Below are positions 1-7,084 of a stretch of 27,227 bases of DNA, one piece after another. Each line of letters starts with the position of its first letter. Position 1 is the first letter of the stretch. The notes beneath the pieces were generated by a model that was given only the letters and a program-made list of their open reading frames with translations, was not told the DNA's origin and did not search any database. The position numbers and the translations under genes are program-made. This stretch comes from DALYDP01 sp964541635 (GTDB lineage: Bacteria; Patescibacteriota; Gracilibacteria; Peribacterales; Peribacteraceae), in the NCBI GenBank assembly GCA_964541635.1, contig CAZIQM010000010.1, positions 1-27,227 on the forward strand. Direction: 5' to 3'.

Positions 1-61
1 CGGATAGAACGCCAGATTGCGGATCTGGAAGTCGTAGGTTCAAATCCTGCCGGGTGCACCA
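1..61 (+). tRNA. tRNA-Arg(GCG), 5' end cut by the window edge
   Basis: The 3' three quarters of a tRNA are present: the end of the D arm, an anticodon stem CCAGA/TCTGG around the loop TTGCGGA, a T stem GTAGG/CCTGC around TTCAAAT, the acceptor strand CGGGTGC, discriminator A and an encoded CCA. The loop places GCG at positions 34-36, which reads the Arg codon CGC. Discriminator A fits tRNA-Arg. Bacteria usually read CGC with an A34 (inosine) tRNA-Arg(ACG), so a G34 isoacceptor is less common. About 15 bases of the 5' part lie outside the window. Confidence 0.88.
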
Positions 62-74
62 TCCTCTCCATCGC

Positions 75-569
75 ATGAACGAGAACGCGGAGACACCCAC
101 GGCAGACGCGACACCGGAAACGCGCGTCGCCCCCTACAACCTTTCGCAAGGACAGTCGGTCGAATTGATGCTGCGGACGCTCGTGAAAAACGCGATCCTC
201 TGCAACCAAGGAAAGGACGGGCCGGACGTTTCGAACCTCCAGCGAGGCATCCAATTGATCGACCACGAAGACGTCGAATACCACGCGTCGGCGAAGCGTT
301 TCGAAGTCGTCGACGCAGTCGCGGCGCGCGTGCCCCAGGAACCGTGGCTGAAGAGGTCACTCCGCAGCTTGTTCGGGACGAAAGCCGAACACCCGGCGCT
401 CGAGAGCGAAATCGCATGGATCAAGGAACACGGCGACCAATCGAGTTTCACGATGCTCGCGACCCAAGCGGACATGGAGATGGCGGCCGGACGCCCCGAG
501 GAAGCGAAAGAAACGTACCGCCGGGCGCTTCAGGCGGCCCGGGAAGGCGGCTATATCGTCACAGAATAA
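75..569 (+). CDS. Hypothetical helical protein, 164 aa
   Basis: I do not recognise this protein. The start is ATG at 75; an in-frame GTG at 54 would lie inside the upstream tRNA, so I reject it. No signal peptide or membrane segment is visible and the protein looks soluble. The C-terminal third, with a run like EEAKETYRRALQAAREGG, resembles the second helix pair of a TPR-type repeat, but one such stretch is not enough to name the family. Codons end mostly in G or C like the neighbouring genes, which supports real coding. It lies between two tRNA genes, 13 bases after the tRNA-Arg, and may share its transcript. Confidence 0.75.
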   Translation: MNENAETPTADATPETRVAPYNLSQGQSVELMLRTLVKNAILCNQGKDGPDVSNLQRGIQLIDHEDVEYHASAKRFEVVDAVAARVPQEPWLKRSLRSLFGTKAEHPALESEIAWIKEHGDQSSFTMLATQADMEMAAGRPEEAKETYRRALQAAREGGYIVTE

Positions 570-641
570 CCTGGACTTGGCCCCCTCGAATCCGTATCGT
601 TTGCCGGCGTTTCGACATCGTCGCACCAGATTCCCACCTGT

Positions 642-717
642 GGGGCTTTAGCTCAGCTGGTAGAGCGCTTCCATGGCATGGAAGAGGCCAGGAGTTCGAA
701 TCTCCTAAGCTCCACCA
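642..717 (+). tRNA. tRNA-Ala(GGC)
   Basis: A complete cloverleaf is visible. The acceptor GGGGCTT pairs with AAGCTCC with one G-U pair. The D arm is GCTCAGCTGGTAGAGC. The anticodon stem CTTCC/GGAAG encloses ATGGCAT, with GGC as the anticodon. The T arm is AGGAG-TTCGAAT-CTCCT, followed by discriminator A and an encoded CCA. GGC reads the Ala codon GCC, a frequent codon in these GC-rich genes. Confidence 0.95.
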
Positions 718-734
718 TCGGTTACACTCACTCC

Positions 735-1289
735 ATGTCCCTCACCCTCGATGACCTCCGGGCGACGTTGAAGGAATGGAAAGGCATCGAGATCGCGAAG
801 GGCGCGAACCCGGTCCTCGGCGAAGGAAACCCACGCGCGGAGATCATGTTCGTCGGCGAAGCGCCCGGCGAACAGGAGGACAAACAGGGACGCCCGTTCG
901 TCGGCAACGCCGGCAAGTTCTTGAACGAGCTCCTCGAATCGATCGGCCTCAAGCGCGAGGACGTCTACATCAGCAACGTCGTGAAGTTCCGCCCGCCGGA
1001 CAACCGCGACCCCACGCCCGAGGAAAAGGCCGCGTGCCTCCCCTTCCTGCTGCTCGAAATTTCGATCATCCGCCCGAAAATCGTCGTGCCCCTCGGTCGC
1101 CATTCGCTCGCGCACTTCTTCGCGAAGATGACGATCGGCGACGCGCACGGCAAACCGCAGAAACTCACCGACGAGCTCACCGTGTTCCCGATTTACCACC
1201 CGGCGGCCGCCCTGCATAACCCGGGGCTGCGCCAAGCGCTGAAAGACGACTTCGCCGCGCTCGGCGCGTACCTGAAAACCCGCGCATGA
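735..1289 (+). CDS. Family-4-like uracil-DNA glycosylase lacking most Fe-S cysteines
   Basis: This is a 184-residue protein of the uracil-DNA glycosylase superfamily, which excises uracil from DNA in base-excision repair. Family-4 (UDGa) signatures are clear: GEAPGEQED at residues 41-49 (catalytic motif 1), GRPFVGNAG at 52-60, a YISNVVKFRPP block at 78-88, NRDPTPEE, and HPAA at 155-158. Family-4 enzymes normally carry a 4Fe-4S cluster on four Cys: a CxxC near the N-terminus, the Cys of KCRPP and a later Cys. Here the aligned positions are W15, I18, F85 and C101, so only one remains and the cluster is probably absent. ATG 735 is preferred because an upstream in-frame start at 678 lies inside tRNA-Ala. 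The stop overlaps the next gene as ATGA, which suggests translational coupling. Confidence 0.87.
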   Translation: MSLTLDDLRATLKEWKGIEIAKGANPVLGEGNPRAEIMFVGEAPGEQEDKQGRPFVGNAGKFLNELLESIGLKREDVYISNVVKFRPPDNRDPTPEEKAACLPFLLLEISIIRPKIVVPLGRHSLAHFFAKMTIGDAHGKPQKLTDELTVFPIYHPAAALHNPGLRQALKDDFAALGAYLKTRA

Positions 1290-1648
1290 CGAACCTCCTC
1301 TACTCGATCATCGTCGCCGCCCTGCTCTCGACGACCTCGCTCGTCGCGATCCTCTTCCGCGTGAGCCCGCTCAGCCTGCCGGGCCAAGCCGTGACGGCGT
1401 TCTTCGTCAGCCTGTTTTTGTCGGTCGCGACCATCTCGACGCTGCTCTTCGCGGCGTTCTGGAAGTGGTTCCCCATCCACGCGTGGGACGAAGGCAAAAC
1501 GCTGAGCATCTCCCTGCGCCAGGGCTTGTTCCTCGCGTCCGCGGTCGTGATCCTCCTGGCGTTCCACATCGTGTCGCTCCTCACCTGGTGGATCGCGATC
1601 CTCATCCTCCTCGTGTTCATCCTCATCGAGATCGCCCTGCATTCGTAA
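1286..1648 (+). CDS. Small four-helix membrane protein, 120 aa
   Basis: This is an unrecognised integral membrane protein. Hydrophobic segments lie at about residues 5-25, 36-60, 79-95 and 100-117, separated by short loops that include a WKWFPIHAWDEGK stretch. The start overlaps the stop of the glycosylase gene (ATGA), so the two genes form one transcription unit and are probably coupled in translation. No catalytic motif is visible. Such short multi-helix proteins are common in reduced genomes of this type, and I infer no function beyond membrane location. Confidence 0.8.
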   Translation: MTNLLYSIIVAALLSTTSLVAILFRVSPLSLPGQAVTAFFVSLFLSVATISTLLFAAFWKWFPIHAWDEGKTLSISLRQGLFLASAVVILLAFHIVSLLTWWIAILILLVFILIEIALHS

Positions 1649-1667
1649 CCCTTCGACAGGCTCAGGG
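1649..1667. repeat. Short dispersed repeat CCCTTCGACAGGCTCAGGG
   Basis: This 19-base element with complementary ends (CCCT/AGGG) sits between the small membrane gene and pheS. A related copy on the other strand, sharing TTCG(A/G)CAGGCTCA, lies inside ribE at 22777-22801. The element occupies the place where the -35 region of the pheS promoter would be expected. Confidence 0.5.
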
Positions 1668-1676
1668 TGACATCTG

Positions 1677-1682
1677 TATGAT
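1677..1682 (+). promoter_or_regulatory. -10 box of a probable leaderless pheS promoter
   Basis: TATGAT lies exactly six bases before the pheS ATG. With the usual distance from -10 to transcription start, the mRNA would begin at or next to the A of the start codon. No Shine-Dalgarno sequence is present. Confidence 0.55.
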
Positions 1683-1688
1683 TTCCGC

Positions 1689-2675
1689 ATGGCCGATTGG
1701 GCACAGCACCTGGCAGACATCGAGAACGCTTCCACCGAGGCGGAATTGAACGCCGTGGAGCTGAGGATCCTCGGCCGCAAACAAGGAGTCCTCACGGACG
1801 CGCTCAAGGGCCTCGGCGCGCTGCCCCCGGAGGAGCGCAAGGCGAAGGGCGCGGAACTGAACGAATGGAAGAAGAAGGTCGAGGAAGCGATCGCGATCCG
1901 GCGCTCGAGTTTCGGCGCGGCCCGCGACGCGGGATTGGCGCACGACGTGATCGACGCCACGCTCCCCCTCCCGACGGTCGACCGCGGCAGCGTCCATCCC
2001 ATCGCGCAGTTCCTCCGTGAAATCACGACGGTCTTCGGATCGATGGGCTTCGACGTCGCCGAAGGCAACGAAGTGGAGACGGAACAATTCAACTTCGACT
2101 TCCTCAACATCCCGGCGACGCACCCCGCGCGCGACAGCCAGGACACGTTCTGGGTGAAGGACCTCCCGAAAACGGTCCTGCGCACGCACACGTCGCCGGT
2201 GCAGATCCACTACATGCGGTCGCACACGCCGCCACTGAGGATGATTTGCCTCGGGAAGGTCTACCGCAACGACTACGACGCCACGCACTCGCCGATGTTC
2301 CACCAGTGCGAAGGCCTGATGATCGACAAGGACGTGTCGCTCGCGAACATGAAGGCGGTCATGACCGACGCGCTCAAGACCCTGCTCGGCACGGACATCG
2401 AATTCCGCTTCCGCACGGGCTTCTTCCCGTTCGTCGAACCGGGCCTCGAGATCGACATGCGCCTGAAAACGGCCACGGTCGACCGGTGGCTCGAGGTGGC
2501 GGGGTGCGGCATGGTGCACCCGAACGTGCTCGCGCACGGCGGCATCGACGCGTCGAAATTCCAAGGCTTCGCCTTCGGCTGCGGCGTCGAACGTCTCCTC
2601 ATGATCAAGCACGGCATCTCGGACCTCCGGAGCCTCTACGAAAACGACCTGCGCCTGCTCGCGCAGTTCGCGTAA
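1689..2675 (+). CDS. pheS: Phenylalanyl-tRNA synthetase alpha subunit
   Basis: PheS is the catalytic subunit of the cytoplasmic (PheST)2 enzyme that charges tRNA-Phe. The protein is 328 residues, close to the usual 320-350. An N-terminal coiled-coil tRNA-binding arm (about residues 1-90) is followed by the class II core. Motif 2 is visible as YRNDYDATHSPMFHQCEG and motif 3 as GCGVERLLMIKHGISDLR near the C-terminus, ending in NDLRLLAQF as in the family. The start at 1689 is set by the preceding -10 box and the MADW start followed by the coiled coil. pheT, usually downstream, is absent here; the next gene is on the opposite strand. Confidence 0.97.
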   Translation: MADWAQHLADIENASTEAELNAVELRILGRKQGVLTDALKGLGALPPEERKAKGAELNEWKKKVEEAIAIRRSSFGAARDAGLAHDVIDATLPLPTVDRGSVHPIAQFLREITTVFGSMGFDVAEGNEVETEQFNFDFLNIPATHPARDSQDTFWVKDLPKTVLRTHTSPVQIHYMRSHTPPLRMICLGKVYRNDYDATHSPMFHQCEGLMIDKDVSLANMKAVMTDALKTLLGTDIEFRFRTGFFPFVEPGLEIDMRLKTATVDRWLEVAGCGMVHPNVLAHGGIDASKFQGFAFGCGVERLLMIKHGISDLRSLYENDLRLLAQFA

Positions 2676-2724
2676 GGATTATTGAACACATTTTGTATAC
2701 GCATTTTTTGTTGTGCGCATAAGG

Positions 2725-2754
2725 AAAAGCCCAGCCGTTGGTGTTCGGCTGAGC
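2725..2754 (-). terminator. Rho-independent terminator of the surface-protein gene
   Basis: On the minus strand GCTCAGCCG pairs with CGGCTGGGC (nine pairs, one wobble) across an eight-base loop, followed directly by TTTT. It lies 50-75 bases past the stop of the minus-strand surface-protein gene. Confidence 0.75.
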
Positions 2755-2801
2755 TGTTGTCCTTGGCGTGTTATGCGCCGGCTTTCTCTCTTTCTGCAGC
2801 G

Positions 2802-5504
2802 CTAGCTGCGGTAACTGGTGGAACGGATGACGGTCTCGGGATATTCGACGCCGATGATCTTCTTCTTGCCGCCGGCATCCTGATCGAACCACGTGAAGTA
2901 CTGATCGGTGAGATCGAGACTTCCCTGGAGCGCGGATGACAGCGAGCTATTCACCTTCGCGTTGAGGACGTTCCCCTCCAGCACGAGCGTGCTGGATTCG
3001 CCGGACTCGAAGATCGCGTCCACCGCCGAAGCCGCAAGGTTGGTGACCCGGACGCGGAAGCTACCCGTGACCTGCCCAGTGATGGGCACGCCCGCGAGCG
3101 ATTCCGCGACGACCGCCACTTTCGTGGACGAGTCGGCTTTGTTGTAGAGCTTGAACGCCGAAGCGTCCATGCTCACGTTGGTCGCGTTCACGTAGATCAC
3201 GAAGCTGTCCAGCGCGGCCTTGTTGAGGCCGTTCAGGGTGTTGGCGTTCGTGGCCGTCGTGATCTTGAACTGCGCGAAGGGCGAGATGCCGGTCGGGACA
3301 TTGCTATTGTCCGCGTCCGGATTCGCGTTCGTGAAGCTCGAGAACTTGGAACCGACGACGACGTTCGCGTTGCCCGTGATGGCGGCGTTCGGTCCCGCGC
3401 TGTCGGCACCGACGATCACCTCTCCCGTCGCAACGGCATCGCCGTTGTTGGGCATGAGGTTGTTCGAGGAAGTGTCGCCCCGCGCCAGCACCGGTTGGAA
3501 ACCGGCGGCGACGACGAGGTTGAGCTTCACTGCTTCGCCGGACAGTCCGCCCTGTTCGTCGCTTTTCATGCGCGGCCGGACGAGAATATCGAGGTTCTCG
3601 CCGTCCGGAACAACCAATTGGCGGTTCTGCATGTTCGCCACGAACGTGGTATACCCCGCGGGTACCGGATCAGATCCGGCGCCCCCGATGGTGGCCACGG
3701 CGAACGGCGTCGTCGCCCCGTCACGGTACAACTCCAGGCGATCGATGCTTGTTACAACACCGGTCGCGGAGACATACAGCTTGGTCACGTCGATGCTTTC
3801 GTTCTGGGCGCGCAGTTGCAACCGCAGGATCGTTTGTTCCAACGTGCCTTCCAGCAATTGCCGGGAGCGCGTCGGAGTCGAATCCAGGGTCACGAACAGA
3901 TCGCCTTGGTCGACGAGCTTGTAGAGCTTGGAAGGTTGGTTGGTCACCACGATCTGGCTGGAAGCCAGCGAGGCGCCCGTGCTCAACGCTTCCGCTTTCA
4001 CCGACGCGCCGTCGAGTGCCAATTGGATTTTGCGATCGGCCGTGAGGCTCGACGCGATGTCCGCATGGATCTCGGAGCGCAGGGTGCCTTCGTTGGGGAC
4101 GACGTAACCGCCGCCGACCAACGCGTTGAACACCACGCGACCGTTCGCGCCGGTGACCCCACGTTGCACGATCGTATCGACGGCGTTATTGCCGTCGGTA
4201 TCGACCCACCACGTGTAGTTGCTGGCGTTTTGGAGGCTGGTGCCGGTCGCCGCGGTGAACGCGGCTTCCGTGACGAGGAGATCCCCGCCGGTTGCGCGCG
4301 TTTCGAACGCGAGCAGGTTGACGTTCTTTTCGTTGCGAACCGCAGTGTCATTGGCGCCGATCGAGAGAACGGCGACGTTGAGCTGCGGGATTTCGACCTT
4401 CCGGAAGTTGCCCGTGAGGACACCTCCCGGCGACGTGATGAGGTGATCGTTGCCGAAGGCGTGCGCGTCCAGGTTGTAATCGGTCGTGAGCCCCGTAAGA
4501 CCCGCGACGTTCACAGGATTCGCCGTATCTTCGACCACCACGTGGGCCCGGAACTTATCGCCGCTCGCGACCGTCCCCTCTTGATCCATGCGGATTTCGA
4601 GGGTGGTGTCGCCGTCGGCGTAAATCCAATCGAACCGCACGATTTCCAAACCACCGACTTCGCCGACAGACGTGCCGTGATACACGAAGCCGCTTTCGAC
4701 GTCGTACAGCTCGTAATCTTCCGTGACGCGATCGACGTCGGCGATGACGGAATTATCCGCATGCCGGCCTTCGATCCCCACGTAGACGCTGTACAACGAC
4801 GCTTCGTCGTCGGACGTGACGGTCAGCTTGCCGAGGGAAATATCCTGGTCCCCGGGGCTGATCGACTCGCTCGACGAGGTGAGGTCGAAGGACATGTGGA
4901 TGTCTTCGATCCCGTCGACCGCGTACACCGGGTTGTCTTCCCCGACGTAATAGACGTTCGAACGCAACCGAGGGTTCAAGAACCCGACGGTCGGTAGCCC
5001 GAACGCGATAGGCATGCCGTCTTCGGCGTTTTGCGCGACGTCCACCTGCACTTGCAAGGGAGTGCCGCGTTGCGCCAAGACCGTGGCGATGCCACCCATC
5101 CGGAACGACAGGTTGCCCTCGGCGTCGTAATTGCCGCGACCGACCAGCGTTTCGAAGTTGCCGTCCGGCCGGAGCGTCAGGCGCCCCCGGGCATCGCGAC
5201 CGTACAAATCGGCCTTGAGCTCGGGATGCTGCGCGACGTCGCGGACCGCGGAACCGGTCTCGGACGGGAACGTCAGGCTGGTCGGCACGGTATTGCGGCC
5301 GATCATCTGAAATTCCGCGACCGGGATGTTCTGATCGCCCGGGGTCACGTCGCCGCCCCACAGCACGTGCGTGTTCACGTAGAGATCGTTCGCCATGAGG
5401 CTGCGGTCTTCCAACCGCTCGCCGCCACGGAAGAACGACGTACGCGCACCAGCACCCACTCGACGGGAACGACGACCACGGGACAAAGAAGAAATATTCA
5501 CCAT
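2802..5504 (-). CDS. Large S-layer-like surface protein with a planctomycete-type N-terminal signature
   Basis: This is a protein of about 900 residues, rich in Thr, Ser, Val, Asn and Ala and almost free of Cys, composed of beta-sandwich-like segments as in bacterial surface-layer proteins. The N-terminus is Arg-rich (SRGRRSRRVGAG) and leads to GGERLEDRSLMAND, which resembles the LE-x-R-x-L(M/L)A signature at the start of many large secreted planctomycete proteins; a classical signal peptide is not obvious. A short motif PGDQ(N/D)I occurs twice in the first 250 residues and suggests duplicated domains. The C-terminus ends in a Trp-Phe-Asp stretch and GVEYPETV, a tail type I associate with CPR S-layer proteins. 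ATG 5504 is chosen because GGAG lies upstream; an in-frame GTG at 5564 would add 20 residues. It is monocistronic with its own promoter and terminator. Confidence 0.8.
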   Translation of the reverse strand: MVNISSLSRGRRSRRVGAGARTSFFRGGERLEDRSLMANDLYVNTHVLWGGDVTPGDQNIPVAEFQMIGRNTVPTSLTFPSETGSAVRDVAQHPELKADLYGRDARGRLTLRPDGNFETLVGRGNYDAEGNLSFRMGGIATVLAQRGTPLQVQVDVAQNAEDGMPIAFGLPTVGFLNPRLRSNVYYVGEDNPVYAVDGIEDIHMSFDLTSSSESISPGDQDISLGKLTVTSDDEASLYSVYVGIEGRHADNSVIADVDRVTEDYELYDVESGFVYHGTSVGEVGGLEIVRFDWIYADGDTTLEIRMDQEGTVASGDKFRAHVVVEDTANPVNVAGLTGLTTDYNLDAHAFGNDHLITSPGGVLTGNFRKVEIPQLNVAVLSIGANDTAVRNEKNVNLLAFETRATGGDLLVTEAAFTAATGTSLQNASNYTWWVDTDGNNAVDTIVQRGVTGANGRVVFNALVGGGYVVPNEGTLRSEIHADIASSLTADRKIQLALDGASVKAEALSTGASLASSQIVVTNQPSKLYKLVDQGDLFVTLDSTPTRSRQLLEGTLEQTILRLQLRAQNESIDVTKLYVSATGVVTSIDRLELYRDGATTPFAVATIGGAGSDPVPAGYTTFVANMQNRQLVVPDGENLDILVRPRMKSDEQGGLSGEAVKLNLVVAAGFQPVLARGDTSSNNLMPNNGDAVATGEVIVGADSAGPNAAITGNANVVVGSKFSSFTNANPDADNSNVPTGISPFAQFKITTATNANTLNGLNKAALDSFVIYVNATNVSMDASAFKLYNKADSSTKVAVVAESLAGVPITGQVTGSFRVRVTNLAASAVDAIFESGESSTLVLEGNVLNAKVNSSLSSALQGSLDLTDQYFTWFDQDAGGKKKIIGVEYPETVIRSTSYRS

Positions 5505-5551
5505 GTGTAACCCACTCCATGTAACTGAGAGAAAGCCGCTGCTGCCAAGGA

Positions 5552-5566
5552 CCGTGTTCAACACGG
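5552..5566. promoter_or_regulatory. 15-base palindrome in the leader of the surface-protein gene
   Basis: CCGTGTTCAACACGG is a perfect inverted repeat (seven pairs around one base) between the promoter at about 5606-5638 and the ATG at 5504. It could be an operator for a dimeric regulator. The tight centre argues against a stable RNA hairpin. Confidence 0.4.
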
Positions 5567-5605
5567 AAACCCCCCGACTGCCCCTTTTCCCTCCGGTTGA
5601 AACTT

Positions 5606-5638
5606 GATATATTTTGTACTATTTTTAATAATTGTCAA
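5606..5638 (-). promoter_or_regulatory. Promoter of the surface-protein gene
   Basis: On the minus strand a consensus -35 TTGACA (5633-5638) is followed by an A/T-only stretch with AAAATA 17 bases downstream. The region is strikingly AT-rich against the GC-rich flanks. The predicted leader is about 100 bases long. Confidence 0.55.
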
Positions 5639-5719
5639 TAGACGCTTCCCACTGCAAACCGGTAAGAAAACAGTCATTTTGAACAAATTTTTTATACATT
5701 ATTTTTTGGCTTCAATTAC

Positions 5720-5747
5720 TAAAAAACCCGCCGCTAAGCGGCGGGTT
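5720..5747 (-). terminator. Terminator overlapping the end of the minus-strand gene
   Basis: A perfect ten-pair stem AACCCGCCGC/GCGGCGGGTT with a three-base loop is followed on the minus strand by TTTTTT. The stem includes the last codons and the TAG stop of the gene ending at 5734, so coding sequence and terminator are shared. Confidence 0.9.
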
Positions 5748-6180
5748 GGGAAGCAGTGGTGGCCGCTCCCTCTTCTGCATCCCACGAGGGGATGCCTTTG
5801 ACGGCTCGATGGTACTCGCGCGCATATCCCAAGTGGGATCCGAGCATTGCCATGAATCCGTCGGTCAACCAATAGTCGGCCCCGATCGCGTGGGCCAGCG
5901 AGCCATCGTTCTCGCACGGTTTGTGCGTGATGGCGAGCACGTAACACTCGGGATGCGAGCGTACGAACTCGGCGAGCTGCAGCATGAGCGGATGGTCCGC
6001 GGCCATGTCGTAGCGAAGGTGGTCGACGGTTTCGTCGAACACCTGCACGACCGCGTAGTGGAATTCGCCGGTACCGATGCGATCCGGGTCCGTGACGATG
6101 TCGTCACAACCCAGGCCTTTCAGCACCTTTTCCGCGAACGCGTGGTCGTCGGGATCCTTCAGGAACAAAAACGCTCTCAT
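5734..6180 (-). CDS. Hypothetical soluble protein, 148 aa
   Basis: I do not recognise this gene. It begins MRAFLFLKDPDDHAF and alternates hydrophobic strands with helices (YAVVQVFDE, CYVLAITHK), which would fit a small alpha/beta fold of the receiver or Rossmann-like kind, but no phosphorylation or nucleotide-binding motif is clear. The start is well supported: GGAGAG lies seven bases before the ATG. An open frame continues upstream without a stop through the antisense of rsmG, but that part has no start signal and is a shadow. A promoter (TTGCAA, 16 bases, TATGGT) lies at 6261-6288 and a strong terminator overlaps the stop, so the gene is monocistronic. Confidence 0.75.
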   Translation of the reverse strand: MRAFLFLKDPDDHAFAEKVLKGLGCDDIVTDPDRIGTGEFHYAVVQVFDETVDHLRYDMAADHPLMLQLAEFVRSHPECYVLAITHKPCENDGSLAHAIGADYWLTDGFMAMLGSHLGYAREYHRAVKGIPSWDAEEGAATTASQPAA

Positions 6181-6204
6181 GGATATTCTCTCCGTAGAAG
6201 TGGG

Positions 6205-6264
6205 TGGTGGCCGTTGATGCCAATGCTTCGATTCCTGCCGCCGATGCGACAGGAGCGGCCACCA
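6205..6264. promoter_or_regulatory. Nested inverted repeats upstream of the minus-strand gene
   Basis: An outer pair TGGTGGCCG (6205-6213) and CGGCCACCA (6256-6264) is perfect over nine bases. Inside it, CCTG-c-CGC and GCG-a-CAGG (6234-6253) form a second hairpin. The outer right arm overlaps the predicted -10, so the element could act as a DNA operator, as a structured leader, or both. Confidence 0.45.
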
Positions 6265-6288
6265 TACACGCCGAGAACGAGATTGCAA
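6261..6288 (-). promoter_or_regulatory. Promoter for the minus-strand 148-aa gene
   Basis: On the minus strand TTGCAA (6283-6288) and TATGGT (6261-6266) are separated by 16 bases. The leader to the ATG at 6180 would be about 75 bases, much longer than for most neighbours. Confidence 0.5.
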
Positions 6289-6324
6289 CATTTTTTTGTT
6301 CAGTTTTTTCCGCGGAGGGAGGCC

Positions 6325-7044
6325 GTGCTTGACCAGTCGCCCCCTCGGCCCGAAGCTGGGGAGGTGCCCACCCTTTCCCCCGAGCTCGAAGAGCGACTCC
6401 TCCGGCTGCGCGACCGCGTGCTCGACGAGAACACGCGCATCAACCTCACGGCGCTGCGCGAAGCCGAAAAGTGCTGGATCGGCAACGTGCTCGATTCCCT
6501 GCCGCTTCTCGAGATCCTCGAAAAAATCGGCAACCCCTCGGCGCTCATCGACGTCGGCACGGGCGGCGGCTTCCCCTTGCTCCCGCTGGCCATCGCGATG
6601 CCCCAGGCCCGCTGGACCGGGCTCGATAGCACGGGCAAGAAGATCGAAGCGATCCGCCGGATCGCCGCCGACCAAGGCGTCGGCAACGTCTCGCTCCTCA
6701 CCGGCCGCGCCGAAGACCTGGCCCGCGATCCCCTGCACCGCGAGAAGTACGACGTCGTCACGGCGCGCGCGGTCGCGGACCTCTCGGTGCTGTTGGAGCT
6801 CACGTCGCCCTTCGCGAAGGTCGGCGGGTTCGTCGTGCTGTGGAAAAGCCTGAAAGCGGAGGAGGAAATCGCCCGCAGCGCGAAAGCCCAGCACGAACTG
6901 CACGCGCCGTTCGCGTTCGGCCATTCCTACGAACTGCCGGGCGACTTCGGCGAACGGCAACTCCTCGTGTTCCGCAAAGGATCGGCGACGCCGAAGGCCT
7001 ACCCGCGCCCGACGGGAGTCCCCGGCACGAAGCCGTTGCAATGA
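6325..7044 (+). CDS. rsmG: 16S rRNA (guanine-527-N7) methyltransferase RsmG
   Basis: RsmG (GidB) transfers a methyl group from SAM to N7 of G527 in 16S rRNA, in the decoding region of the small subunit. The protein is 239 residues, slightly longer than usual. Family features are visible: an N-terminal helix with NTRINLTALRE, then the SAM motif IDVGTGGGFPLLPLAI, the acidic end of strand 2 in LDSTGKKIEAI, and TARAVADLSVLLELTSPF later. GTG 6325 is chosen because GGAGG at 6314-6318 lies six bases upstream; no equally good site precedes other starts. It is followed 40 bases later by the ABC-type gene, which has its own -10 box. Confidence 0.95.
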   Translation: MLDQSPPRPEAGEVPTLSPELEERLLRLRDRVLDENTRINLTALREAEKCWIGNVLDSLPLLEILEKIGNPSALIDVGTGGGFPLLPLAIAMPQARWTGLDSTGKKIEAIRRIAADQGVGNVSLLTGRAEDLARDPLHREKYDVVTARAVADLSVLLELTSPFAKVGGFVVLWKSLKAEEEIARSAKAQHELHAPFAFGHSYELPGDFGERQLLVFRKGSATPKAYPRPTGVPGTKPLQ

Positions 7045-7070
7045 CCGTTCGGTGGACGGCGCGGATCTGG

Positions 7071-7076
7071 TACACT
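7071..7076 (+). promoter_or_regulatory. -10 box before the ABC ATPase gene
   Basis: TACACT, preceded by TGG as in an extended -10, lies eight bases before the ATG at 7085. No Shine-Dalgarno sequence lies between them. Confidence 0.5.
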
Positions 7077-7084
7077 GGACCGCG

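Noticed and set aside
1193..2612. Long minus-strand frames across pheS.
   Set aside because: They are shadows of pheS, with Arg/Glu/Val-rich low-complexity translations and no recognisable domain.
3495..4997. A 500-codon plus-strand frame inside the surface-protein gene.
   Set aside because: It is antisense to the surface-protein gene, very rich in Arg, Val and Asp as expected of a shadow frame in GC-rich DNA, with no promoter or domain.
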